Assembly (NCBI RefSeq): GCF_041320605.1
Contig: NZ_CP166679.1
Span: 806,001-870,000 of the forward strand
DNA from: Arenibacter antarcticus
GTDB lineage: Bacteria; Bacteroidota; Bacteroidia; Flavobacteriales; Flavobacteriaceae
Length of the DNA: 64,000 bases
Direction: 5' to 3'
Under the pieces are notes generated by a model. The model was not told where the DNA came from. It saw only the letters and a list, made by a program, of their open reading frames with translations, and ran no database searches. Below, piece after piece: positions 45,843 through 54,361 of this stretch. The translations under genes and the position numbers were made by a program. Each line of letters begins with the position of its first letter. Position 1 is the stretch's first letter.

Positions 45843-46262
45843 TTAATATTGATCCAACAAGTAATTCAATAAATCCGTAGTGGTTACAATCCCAACCAAG
45901 TCCCCATCATCAACCACGGGTAAGGCATGAAACTCCTGCTTAGCTAAAATTTCCGCTACTTCCTTAATCGTTTTGTTAGAAGATACATGCACAGGATTAT
46001 TCACCATCACCTGCTCTATACTCAACATGTTATAGATAGCAGTGTCTACATCGGAATCGTCCTCCCCATAGGTATCCACAAAACTTATCCGCAATAAATC
46101 CGTTAAACTTAATATCCCAACTATCTTCTTATTACTTACTACGGGAATATGGCGAATTTTATATTTTTTGAACAATTGCTCTGCCTCCACTAAGGTGTTA
46201 GCGTGATTTATCGTGATTAAATTGGTCGACATTATTTTTGATACTAGCTCTCTTTTTTTCAT
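45843..46262 (-). CDS. CBS-domain protein
   Basis: A 139-residue protein with two CBS units: IMSTNLITINHANTLVEAEQLF then KIVGILSLTDLLR, and VNNPVHVSSNKTIKEVAEIL then LVGIVTTTDLLNYL. Such pairs form adenine-nucleotide-binding regulatory domains. There is no fused enzyme, so it probably regulates a separate partner. Monocistronic, divergent from DUF4407. Confidence 0.92.
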   Translation of the reverse strand: MKKRELVSKIMSTNLITINHANTLVEAEQLFKKYKIRHIPVVSNKKIVGILSLTDLLRISFVDTYGEDDSDVDTAIYNMLSIEQVMVNNPVHVSSNKTIKEVAEILAKQEFHALPVVDDGDLVGIVTTTDLLNYLLDQY

Positions 46263-46566
46263 TTCTCTTCTTTTTAGCCCATTATTTTAATTACTTAAAG
46301 GTCATTAACTATAGAAACAAAACACATGATAAAAATCAGCTAAATAGGGAATGTTTTATGACATCCTTTAAAATATAGAAAGTGTATTAACTCCTTAATC
46401 ATATCGATCTAATTTCAAAATTTTAAGGGTTTTTATGTAACATTTCTCCCATCATTACGTTCTAACTGGTATCGGATCTTTCCACGAAAAGCTATGTTAG
46501 ACAACACTTACACCGCTATTACCGAAAGTATTTGACAATCATCATCAATCAAAAAATCAGAACGTT
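46263..46566. other. Divergent promoter region of CBS and DUF4407 genes
   Basis: 304 bp of AT-rich sequence without a gene. No exact TAnnTTTG element was found for either direction. Confidence 0.3.
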
Positions 46567-47667
46567 ATGTTACAAAAATTCTTTATTCTCTGCTCTGGGG
46601 CAGATGCAGACATCCTTAAAACTTGTTCCAAAGGGGAGCGGAACAAATACGCCGGTATTGGCGCTACCGTATTCTTTACAGCCGTTATGGCGTTTATAGC
46701 CAGTGCCTACGCCCTATTCACCGTCTTCGACAATATGTATACCGCCATTTTCTTCGGGCTTATTTGGGGCTTGCTTATTTTTAACCTAGACCGATTTATT
46801 GTCTCTACCATAAAAAAGAGCAGCAGTTTTAAAAGTGAATTCTTACAGGCCACCCCACGTATCCTATTAGCTGTAATTATTGCCATTGTCATCTCCAAAC
46901 CATTGGAAATGAAAATTTTTGAAAAAGAAATCAATCAAGTTATCCTAGAGGAAAAAAATGAAATGACCCTCACCAACAAACAGCAGATTGCTACCCAATA
47001 CTCCCCGAAAATTGATGAAATAAACACCGCTATTTTAGGACTGAAAAATGAGATCGCCGATAAAGAAGCCCAAACAAATGCCCTTTATGACACCTATATT
47101 TCTGAAGCCGAAGGCGCGGCAGGAACAAAACTCCTAGGAAAAGGTCCGGTATACAAAGAAAAACGGGATAAGCACGATGTTGCCTTAACTGAACTACAGA
47201 CCTTAAAGCAAAGCAATACGGATAAAATAGCCACCCTAGAGGCGGAGATTGCGGCTTTAGATCTGGAATATACAGATCAGGTAACCCATACACAGCCTAT
47301 TATCGACGGTTTTGATGGCCTAATGGCACGGATAACCGCATTGGATAAATTGCCATGGATACCCTCTTTTTTTATATTTCTATTGTTTCTAGCCATAGAA
47401 ACCGCTCCAATTATTGCAAAATTAATATCCCCAAAAGGATCCTATGATTACAAATTGGAAGACGAGGAAAGCGCGGTTAGGACCTGGGTGGTCCAAAAGC
47501 TAAGACAACGGGAAAAAGTACTGGAAACAGATACCACTATAAACCATAAAATATACAGTGACCTCGCCGAGGAGGAGGAAATCTACAACTACAAAAAACG
47601 GAAAGCAGAAGAGTTATTAAAACTACAGGCCAATGCCTTTCATGAAGTTCAGATAAAAAGCTTATAA
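46567..47667 (+). CDS. DUF4407 membrane protein
   Basis: A 366-residue protein with the DUF4407 pattern. The N-terminus FFILCSGADADILKTCSKGERNKYAGIGATV leads into three membrane helices with LIWGLLIFNLDRFIVSTIKKSS, then a coiled-coil region (~120-245), a further membrane helix FFIFLLFLAIETAPIIAKLISP and a charged helical tail. Function is unknown. It ends 6 bp past the stop of the convergent DUF998 gene. Confidence 0.92.
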   Translation: MLQKFFILCSGADADILKTCSKGERNKYAGIGATVFFTAVMAFIASAYALFTVFDNMYTAIFFGLIWGLLIFNLDRFIVSTIKKSSSFKSEFLQATPRILLAVIIAIVISKPLEMKIFEKEINQVILEEKNEMTLTNKQQIATQYSPKIDEINTAILGLKNEIADKEAQTNALYDTYISEAEGAAGTKLLGKGPVYKEKRDKHDVALTELQTLKQSNTDKIATLEAEIAALDLEYTDQVTHTQPIIDGFDGLMARITALDKLPWIPSFFIFLLFLAIETAPIIAKLISPKGSYDYKLEDEESAVRTWVVQKLRQREKVLETDTTINHKIYSDLAEEEEIYNYKKRKAEELLKLQANAFHEVQIKSL

Positions 47668-48294
47668 CTTCTTTATATAAAAAGCCACGAACAACAACCA
47701 GGATAGGATACAAGCCTCTGCTACCCTTTGATACACCCCAATATAAGGACCCGTTGGATCCTTAAACAACAGCACAACAAAACAATATGCTAGGACTCCG
47801 CTGGCCAAGGAAATGATGCGCATTTTGGAGCTAGAACCCAACCCCACCAATAGTAGGCTCAATGGAACCGTGATATAGGTAAGCCCCCCTATAACAGTAT
47901 GGACAATTTGGGAGATGGATGGATCTATAAATTCAGGATTGCATCCTGTATCACAGGGGAAAAATGCTACCATAATAGTTCCTATCCCATAAAAAATACC
48001 GACTCCCCAAAACCCTAAGGCTACCAACCTCGACTTTGGTAACACAAGTGGCGCGAGAAAGGCAAAAAGAGTGATTAATATACCACTGGGAATGTATCCT
48101 GCCCACCTAAGAAGAGGTCCATATTCGGTACCATTGGCGTATGATTCGCTGATTAATTGCCGGACATGACTGTATCCATCCATAAAAACCCCGCCTAAAA
48201 CCGTGGCCATCACAAACAAAAGAACCCCGGCTACTGCGAACCAAAAGATCCACTTTTTTATTTTATTAGGTTGATATGTCATCCGAAGACCCAT
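47662..48294 (-). CDS. DUF998 membrane protein
   Basis: A 210-residue protein with six or so membrane segments (WIFWFAVAGVLLFVMATVLGG, YIPSGILITLFAFLAPLVLP, YITVPLSLLLVGLG), the pattern of DUF998. Conserved features FFPCDTGCNPEF and SQIVHTVIGG are visible. Function is unknown. An alternative start is 12 bp downstream. It follows the YdjM-like hydrolase gene by 15 bp. Confidence 0.88.
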   Translation of the reverse strand: MGLRMTYQPNKIKKWIFWFAVAGVLLFVMATVLGGVFMDGYSHVRQLISESYANGTEYGPLLRWAGYIPSGILITLFAFLAPLVLPKSRLVALGFWGVGIFYGIGTIMVAFFPCDTGCNPEFIDPSISQIVHTVIGGLTYITVPLSLLLVGLGSSSKMRIISLASGVLAYCFVVLLFKDPTGPYIGVYQRVAEACILSWLLFVAFYIKKL

Positions 48295-48309
48295 TTAATA
48301 TCAGTATCC

Positions 48310-49311
48310 TTAAATTCCCCATATCCTTACCCATAAGGCAGATAGGAGTCGCTTTGCATCTCTTTGCAGTTTGGGAGTCTCTTCTACTATCAAATCCCCT
48401 TTGGTAGGGATTAGCTTATAGTTAAAGGCAAAACGCTCCTCCTCTGTCTCCAAACTCATCAGGCCAAAGCGAAGGTCATTAAAGAAGAGCTCACCATTGT
48501 TCTCTACAATAGTAAACCAACCCCCCGTAATATTCTCTAACCGAAGTACTTTATCATTTGCTGCCAAATCCCCCAGTAATTGGTGATTTTTGGGATATCG
48601 ACTGAACTGAATGGGCTGCTGGTCGAAAAAAGAATAATTTCCGATCAAATAGGCATCCCCTACATCAATATTGGCAGACCAAAGAATGGTATTAAAAGGT
48701 GATGGTCTTACTGCCATTTTCTGATAGTCGATTCCCTGATCCTCCAAACCTTGGGTGATTTTTATGTACGCAACTCCTTTTAACAATAGGGTAACTCCCA
48801 AATACGCCGTACTTACTATTAATCCCAACCTATTATAACGAGCACGTTTTGGTGATTCGCGCTTTTGCATCATGGCCAAAACAAGAAACACCAAAAAAGG
48901 GATAGTATACAGGGGATCTATTACAAATATGCTCTGAAAGGCCACTTTATAATTAAACGGCCAAAATATTTGTGTCCCCCAAGTGGTAAAAGCATCAAGA
49001 ATAGGATGTGTAAACAACCCCCAAAACATAAGTCGGGTCCAATCTTTCCAAGTAGCAGGTTGCTTTCTCTCCAGCGCATGAATCATCCATCCAAAAACAG
49101 GAGCAAACAGTAGGGAAAAGAAGATAGAATGACTAAATCCCCTGTGCCATTCTATAGCCGTTACGGTATCAGTAAAATAATTTGCTAAAATATCTAAATC
49201 GGGGATGGTACCGGCAATAGCTCCGTAAAGCATGGCCTTATTTCCGACTTTTCTGCCTAAGACCGCTTCTCCAACCGCGGCACCTAGTACTATCTGTGTA
49301 AGTGAATCCAT
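48310..49311 (-). CDS. Membrane-bound metal-dependent hydrolase (YdjM family)
   Basis: A 333-residue protein. MDSLTQIVLGAAVGEAVLG, GAIAGTIPDLDILANYF and EWHRGFSHSIFFSLL are the conserved N-terminal blocks, with His and Asp residues proposed to bind metal. Several membrane helices follow (TRLMFWGLFTHPILDAFTTWG). Family members are inner-membrane proteins, one of them LexA-regulated in E. coli. The substrate is unknown. Confidence 0.92.
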   Translation of the reverse strand: MDSLTQIVLGAAVGEAVLGRKVGNKAMLYGAIAGTIPDLDILANYFTDTVTAIEWHRGFSHSIFFSLLFAPVFGWMIHALERKQPATWKDWTRLMFWGLFTHPILDAFTTWGTQIFWPFNYKVAFQSIFVIDPLYTIPFLVFLVLAMMQKRESPKRARYNRLGLIVSTAYLGVTLLLKGVAYIKITQGLEDQGIDYQKMAVRPSPFNTILWSANIDVGDAYLIGNYSFFDQQPIQFSRYPKNHQLLGDLAANDKVLRLENITGGWFTIVENNGELFFNDLRFGLMSLETEEERFAFNYKLIPTKGDLIVEETPKLQRDAKRLLSALWVRIWGI

Positions 49312-49393
49312 TTAAAATCTTATAATCATCAAAGCAAAACTAGCTATTATCTGTCCTAGCGCCTTACCTTCCCTCAATTAAAGTGGGCTACCA

Positions 49394-51166
49394 TTATTCA
49401 ACAATTTCCATTTTTTTAAGTAAGAAGGAAGCATTCATATTTTGGCACACCCCATCTTTAAAAGTATAATCGAAGTGCAGTTCATTATCAATTATTTCTG
49501 CATCAAAATAGTGGTTCCTAATTTGTGGTAGATCTGCTGAAGCTTCACACAAACTTAAATCGTGGGTAGCAATGATACCAGTAGATTTGGAACCCACCAA
49601 TTTCTCTACAAATTTTCTAGAGCCAATGGCCTTATCTAGACTGTTGGTCCCTTTCAAGATTTCATCGAGTACAATAAAATAATTGTCTGTTTTAATCTCA
49701 TCTACAATGAATTTTAACCGCTTTAATTCCGAGAAAAAGTAGGATTCATCATCGGTAAGGGAGTCGGTGGTCCGCATGCTTGTGATGAGTTTTATAGGAT
49801 TGTATTGCACCTCATCAGCACAAAGTGGAAGCCCCATATTGGCCATTACAATCTGTAGGGATACAGTCCGTAAAAAAGTACTTTTCCCCGCCATATTGGC
49901 CCCAGTGATAATAAAAAACTGTTCTCTTAGTATATCGATATCATTGGGTACCGCTTTTTTAGGATCCAACAATGGATGTGATGCCTTGGTCGATTTTAAT
50001 ACTGTCTCACTATCCACCAATTGTGGGTAGGTATACCCTGGATGGTTATAGGCAAAATTCCCCATGCTGTTATACGCATCAAAAAAGGCAATCGTATTAA
50101 ACCACTGCTCCACTTTAGAACCGTGTTGGGCGATCCATTGCTCCAATTTATACCCTTGACGAAGGTCCCATAGGAAAAATCCGTTCCCTAAAAATCCGAA
50201 GATCATATTATTACGTTGATCTAGCGCACCCAGGATGGCTGAAAACTGTTTTAATAAATTTGAGGCTGCTTGGTCCTGAGAAAGCACAGTGTTTCTTTTC
50301 CTTTTTAAAATGACGGCATTAAACTGGACCTCCTCTATCTTTAATACTAGTCTTTGATATTGCTGAAAAGTACTTTGTACCCTATTGGCATCAGAGGCCA
50401 GTTTACTTGTTTTCTTTAGATAAATACCACTGAGCAATAGCCCTGCGAATAATAGAATAAAAATAGGATACCCGGGAAGTAAGCCCAGGAAATAACCGTC
50501 AAGGAATACTATTGAAATCAGCGAAAATATATTCGGTATCCATCGCATCACCTTAGGCACATAAGTACTGTATCCCTTCAGCCAAGAGGCAATGGTTTTT
50601 GTGGTGGCATCGGCCTTTACCAGAGTAGCAACAGCAGAAAAATCCTGTCGCCAATCGGGCATTTGTGAGAGTTCCTTAACTGCTTCTTGTTTGGATGATA
50701 TTCCATCGATACTATTCGATAGAAATAGTGCTACAATAAGGTCGCTCCCGTGTGGTAAAGCGGTCCGATTACTATACTGATAAAAAGAACCTTTCCCAAA
50801 TAAATCGATGTCCTGGGCGAAATAGTGACTATCATCCCTATATTCCAAACCATCTGGCAGATGGTGAAAGTTGCGGTTCAATACTTGAATTTCGGTTTCG
50901 TTTATAGTAATCAAAGCCAAAATCCTATCCCTTTTATACTGTAGGTCGGTATGCTTTCCTACGAGATAAAGAAAGATGGCAATGGTAACAATGATAATAC
51001 CTAGTACCAGCTTGGTATTTCCTAAAAAGAAAAACACCCCAAAACTTCCCAATAAAAAAACCGACAACCTTAAAATACTAGAGGTTAAAAGTTGGTTCTT
51101 AACCTTCTGCAGCAACTCCTTTTGTGTTGCTATTCTTTTATTATAAAACGATACTAATTGATCCAT
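49394..51166 (-). CDS. Membrane-anchored MutS-related ATPase
   Basis: A 590-residue protein. Two hydrophobic helices (~29-70, LLGSFGVFFFLGNT and LGIIIVTIAIFLYLVG) and another pair near 215-245 precede the C-terminal MutS ATPase: FIITGANMAGKSTFLRTV (Walker A), DESYFFSELKRLK, FIVLDEILKGTNSLDK (Walker B) and STGIIATHDLSL. The mismatch-recognition and connector domains of true MutS are missing. It belongs to the Bacteroidota MutS-like membrane family whose role is unknown. Confidence 0.9.
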   Translation of the reverse strand: MDQLVSFYNKRIATQKELLQKVKNQLLTSSILRLSVFLLGSFGVFFFLGNTKLVLGIIIVTIAIFLYLVGKHTDLQYKRDRILALITINETEIQVLNRNFHHLPDGLEYRDDSHYFAQDIDLFGKGSFYQYSNRTALPHGSDLIVALFLSNSIDGISSKQEAVKELSQMPDWRQDFSAVATLVKADATTKTIASWLKGYSTYVPKVMRWIPNIFSLISIVFLDGYFLGLLPGYPIFILLFAGLLLSGIYLKKTSKLASDANRVQSTFQQYQRLVLKIEEVQFNAVILKRKRNTVLSQDQAASNLLKQFSAILGALDQRNNMIFGFLGNGFFLWDLRQGYKLEQWIAQHGSKVEQWFNTIAFFDAYNSMGNFAYNHPGYTYPQLVDSETVLKSTKASHPLLDPKKAVPNDIDILREQFFIITGANMAGKSTFLRTVSLQIVMANMGLPLCADEVQYNPIKLITSMRTTDSLTDDESYFFSELKRLKFIVDEIKTDNYFIVLDEILKGTNSLDKAIGSRKFVEKLVGSKSTGIIATHDLSLCEASADLPQIRNHYFDAEIIDNELHFDYTFKDGVCQNMNASFLLKKMEIVE

Positions 51167-51202
51167 ATAGGGAATTAAATAATACTGATTGTTACAGGCA
51201 CC

Positions 51203-51559
51203 TTACTGGTCCCTAAGTTGGGCTTGCAATTTTTTGGTGAGTTTGGCCACTACCAAATCATAAGAATGGTCTATTAATTCCCTCACTAATACTGGCGACA
51301 AGTTTTCCAAATAGCAGGTATTCCAATGAACTTTGCTCATATGATAACCTGGAATTATAATCCCGTCATGGATTTCTCTTAATTCAATGGCCTTTTCCGG
51401 GTCGCACTTTAAATTGGCACTAAAAGGAAGCTGCTCCAGAGAGGTAAGGGCAAACATTTTCCCTACCACCTTAAACACCAGGGTTACAGCGTTAAAAGGG
51501 AACTCTTCAGTGACCCCTTTTTTGCTGATGCAATACTCTCTAAATTCCTCTACGTTCAT
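51203..51559 (-). CDS. MmcQ/YjbR family protein
   Basis: A 118-residue protein. MNVEEFREYCISKKGVTEEFPFN, VFKVVGKMFALTS and GYHMSKVHWNTCYLENLSPVLVRELIDHSYDLV are typical of the YjbR/MmcQ double-wing fold. The ATG at 51559 was chosen because the family starts at this MNVEEFR; a longer start exists 30 bp upstream. Members bind DNA or are of unknown function. Monocistronic. Confidence 0.9.
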   Translation of the reverse strand: MNVEEFREYCISKKGVTEEFPFNAVTLVFKVVGKMFALTSLEQLPFSANLKCDPEKAIELREIHDGIIIPGYHMSKVHWNTCYLENLSPVLVRELIDHSYDLVVAKLTKKLQAQLRDQ

Positions 51560-51637
51560 TTTTAAATCTAATTTGGTGGCTAACATCACTACATAAGTAT
51601 GCTACCCTACCCCTTGCCAACGCGCTTACAAGATTTG

Positions 51638-52030
51638 TTAAATACCTTTGGAATCATAAACGACCACCTTGGTCCAAAGTTCGCTAGATTCTTCAATAAA
51701 TAATAAATGGGGTTCCTCGGTCTGATACTTCTCCTGTGCTTCCGAAGATTCAAAGGTCACTACCAAAGAGTAGGTAAACGATCCGTCTACCACGTCTCGG
51801 GATGCCTTTGGAGGAACGCCAATAAATTTGGTGTTGGCATATTGGGAATGGTCAAGAAATTTTTTGAGAGAAGTCTCAAACGCCTTTCTTTCGTTAGTGT
51901 TATTAGGGTTTTTTAACCAAAAAAACACGGTATGTACAAAATTGGAATCAAATTGCTTCATTTTTTCATCTGTTTGCCCGTTGACAAGGGTTATCGTTAA
52001 AAATAATAGTCCAAAAAAAATGCCTTTCAT
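51638..52030 (-). CDS. Exported Dabb-domain protein
   Basis: A 130-residue protein with signal peptide (to LVNGQ) and a Dabb stress-responsive alpha/beta barrel: FVHTVFFWLKNPNNTNERKAFETSL, VVDGSFTYSLVVTFESSEAQEKY and LWTKVVVYDSKGI. The family forms dimeric ferredoxin-like barrels of unclear function; export is typical in Bacteroidota. A repeat-like ~200 bp follows upstream (52031-52236). Confidence 0.88.
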   Translation of the reverse strand: MKGIFFGLLFLTITLVNGQTDEKMKQFDSNFVHTVFFWLKNPNNTNERKAFETSLKKFLDHSQYANTKFIGVPPKASRDVVDGSFTYSLVVTFESSEAQEKYQTEEPHLLFIEESSELWTKVVVYDSKGI

Positions 52031-52236
52031 ATATAGTAATTTATTGTTTTCTAAGGGTCATACTTCGACTGCCTACCGGCGAATGAACCTAATTGCGATA
52101 GGCAAACTCCAGTACAGGCGTGCAATCCTTCTTACGGCAGTTAGGTTCGCATATCTTCATTCGTGCTTGCTGCTAGTAGTGGGACATGCACATTCTATAG
52201 ATTCCTTTCTATAGTAAGCGGATCACCACTGCCTTA

Positions 52237-52857
52237 TTAATTTAAAATCCGTTTTCTTTTATCGCTCAATTCCAAACTACTATAATCCAATTTCCAGCCA
52301 ATGGTCTCTACAATACTCTCGATCAAGAGTACCGCTTCCAATGCTTCCCTATTAGCGGTGTCCATTAATCCACTTGCGGGTATCTTTTCTTCAATGTGTT
52401 TCTTAGCCTCTACGTTAAGAGAGGTGAGGTCCGAGGGGGTAAAGACATTGAACAGCCCGTTTTTTATATCGTAAAATTGAAGGTCGGGGGAAATAGACAA
52501 TATTTCGGGTTCAGGGAAATTCGTCAGAAATATTTTTTTCTTCTCATTATCCGCATGTAGACGCAGTTTTTTAAGGTCGAACCCTATATGCACTTTAGCA
52601 TTAATGACAATTAAGGCTTTCTTTTTACTACTTACCAAACTTAGAAAATGCTCCCTAGTATTTTCATAACGATATATTTCTGCAAAATCACCCTCCACAG
52701 TAATCAGCTTACAAACGCTCTTAATCTTATCCAATAAAATGATAGACTGATGTTCCGTAAGTTCCTTGTTCCGCTTTTTTCGAAATAAGGAAAACACCCA
52801 GTACATGGAGATGGCTCCTAAGATAAGACCTAAAAAAAGTTCTAAAATTTCATTCAT
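52237..52857 (-). CDS. DUF4230 protein
   Basis: A 206-residue protein with an N-terminal membrane anchor (LGLILGAISMYWVFSLF) and the DUF4230 body: KIKSVCKLITVEGDFAEIYRY, KALIVINAKVHIGFDLKKLRLHAD, ILSISPDLQFYDIKNGLFNVF. Function is unknown. It overlaps the DUF4260 gene upstream by 8 bp, so translation is coupled. Confidence 0.9.
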   Translation of the reverse strand: MNEILELFLGLILGAISMYWVFSLFRKKRNKELTEHQSIILLDKIKSVCKLITVEGDFAEIYRYENTREHFLSLVSSKKKALIVINAKVHIGFDLKKLRLHADNEKKKIFLTNFPEPEILSISPDLQFYDIKNGLFNVFTPSDLTSLNVEAKKHIEEKIPASGLMDTANREALEAVLLIESIVETIGWKLDYSSLELSDKRKRILN

Positions 52858-53209
52858 TTTTATTGCCTATTTCACCTAAATGGGTGTATTTAAACCCCTT
52901 TTTATATTTTAACCCATAACCAAAGATCCTATCCATAGAGGCGTGGGAAAATAAAATTATACCGATAAGCTGGAACAAAGGTAAGGAAAGATAAATCCCT
53001 ATTAAATAAATTGCGATGGCTAATCCCTTATGATGAAAGACATTGTACCCTAATGCACCCGCTTTATTCCCCATCAAATAGCCTAACATCCCAATATCAG
53101 GGGTTAATATCAACCCAAAAAACCACCACCAGCTATAGTCCAGTAGACTAAAAAAATATACTCCCAATAAGAACATTAACAATTCTTCCACTTTTAACAG
53201 GGACCTCAT
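52850..53209 (-). CDS. DUF4260 membrane protein
   Basis: A 119-residue protein with about four membrane segments and the DUF4260 blocks LLDYSWWWFFGLILTPDIGMLGYL, YNVFHHKGLAIAIYLIG and FSHASMDRIFGYGLKY. Conserved His and Asp residues lie in the segments. Function is unknown. It overlaps DUF4230 by 8 bp and follows the cyclase gene by 12 bp. Confidence 0.9.
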   Translation of the reverse strand: MRSLLKVEELLMFLLGVYFFSLLDYSWWWFFGLILTPDIGMLGYLMGNKAGALGYNVFHHKGLAIAIYLIGIYLSLPLFQLIGIILFSHASMDRIFGYGLKYKKGFKYTHLGEIGNKNE

Positions 53210-53221
53210 ATATATCCATTT

Positions 53222-53971
53222 TTATTCTTCAATCTTGTACAAAACCGGCCTACTGGGACTTGCATCATTTTCAAAAGGGGCCACTTGAAGGTTTAAAAAG
53301 TATTTCCCATCCAAAATGGAATTTGCCACAAAGATCAGCTCTGTAATCGTGGCATTCAATCGGACTTTCCCATCATAGTCCCAAAATGCCTTATGAGCCA
53401 ATAAATTGCCTTCATCCTTTTCCTTATCCACCGAAGGAAGGTCTATCAACAGGTGCTCTACCCCCTTATCCAATAATAATTTAGCGGCATCTTCCAACAT
53501 ATACGGCGGATTGGTATGGGAGTACTGTCGGGACTTCTTTTCACTTAAATTGGGAAGGGTCCTTATAATTACGGCTTCTCTATTTTTATTTCCCAAGGCA
53601 TACTGTAATTGCTTTTTAGAAATTACAAAATCGTCCCCAATTTTCTCCGGGGCAATGGTGATCACTTCGGCCATAAAGAAAAATTTGGACAAACTTTGGT
53701 TCACAGATTGGAATTCTTCGGTAATATGCCCCACACATTCCGTATGTGTACCATGCGAATGGGGATTAAAATAAATATCATTAAAATTGGTAGAACCTCC
53801 CTGAGAAACCTTTCCAATAAATTTACCCTCACTATGTGGCTCTATTTTCGGAGGCGGTAAATACCATGAATTTACATTGGTATTACCACCAGTAATCGGA
53901 ATGGATATATCCAAGGGCTTGCTAAGGTCTATTGAATATTTTATTGTGTTGTGTTTTATAATTGTCTTCAT
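53222..53971 (-). CDS. Cyclase family protein (kynurenine formamidase-like)
   Basis: A 249-residue enzyme. FNPHSHGTHTECVGHI supplies the H-x-G-T-H-x-[DE] metal motif of the cyclase/kynurenine formamidase family, here with Glu; AVIIRTLPN and HLLIDLPSVDKEKDEGNL continue the fold. It hydrolyses an amide or cyclic ester in the cytoplasm; the substrate is not evident. First gene of the cyclase-DUF4260-DUF4230 unit. Start codon ATG at 53969-53971. Confidence 0.9.
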   Translation of the reverse strand: MKTIIKHNTIKYSIDLSKPLDISIPITGGNTNVNSWYLPPPKIEPHSEGKFIGKVSQGGSTNFNDIYFNPHSHGTHTECVGHITEEFQSVNQSLSKFFFMAEVITIAPEKIGDDFVISKKQLQYALGNKNREAVIIRTLPNLSEKKSRQYSHTNPPYMLEDAAKLLLDKGVEHLLIDLPSVDKEKDEGNLLAHKAFWDYDGKVRLNATITELIFVANSILDGKYFLNLQVAPFENDASPSRPVLYKIEE

Positions 53972-53976
53972 GTATG

Positions 53977-53991
53977 CTGAACTTATTTCAG
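53977..53991. repeat. Short palindromic repeat
   Basis: CTGAA-CTTAT-TTCAG, six bases upstream of the cyclase start codon. The same CTGAA/TTCAG wording recurs at 54345-54361, so the two copies bracket the GIY-YIG relic. Confidence 0.5.
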
Positions 53992-54032
53992 TTTCTAATT
54001 TCAGTTTCTACGCTAGAGTATATTCCAACTTA

Positions 54033-54314
54033 TTATAATTCCTGGCTAAATTGAGTTCTTAAATCCATTAACTCCGGATTCATTTCCTTGACCAAATTCC
54101 ATTTCCACTCTTTATACCAATTTTTTAATTGCCATTTCCTCTTAAAGGCCTCGGTTAAAATTTAAAATTCCTCAAAATACATCAACTATTTGAGATGGTA
54201 TTTCTTTGTAAAAACTGAAGTCCCGCCAAGTTCGTGAAGCATTAAGCGTTAATGAAGGTCTTTAGTTGCACCTAAATACAATAAGGTTCTTGTTGAATTG
54301 CTTAAAATATAGAC
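54033..54314 (-). pseudogene. Decayed GIY-YIG endonuclease-like gene
   Basis: One frame of 94 codons reads VYILSNSTRTLLYLGATKDLH, then three in-frame stops split HELGGTSVFTKKYHLK, LMYFEEF and ILTEAFKRKWQLKNWYKEWK. The YIL...YLG pair, the KY-HL-K-L-Y-E and the A-x-x-R-x-x-Q-x-K-x-W pattern are those of small GIY-YIG proteins, so it is a dead copy of a gene like 62559-62858. The start codon is lost. The 53972-54356 gap contains only this and the two palindromes. Confidence 0.85.
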
Positions 54315-54344
54315 CTAACCTTCTGCCGTAATTGGAGCTTATGC

Positions 54345-54361
54345 CCTGAATCAAGTTCAGG
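54345..54361. repeat. Short palindromic repeat overlapping the hemW-like stop codon
   Basis: CCTGAA-TCAAG-TTCAGG. It supplies the TGA stop (54357-54359, minus strand) of the HemW-like gene, so the repeat has become part of the gene's 3' end. Confidence 0.5.
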
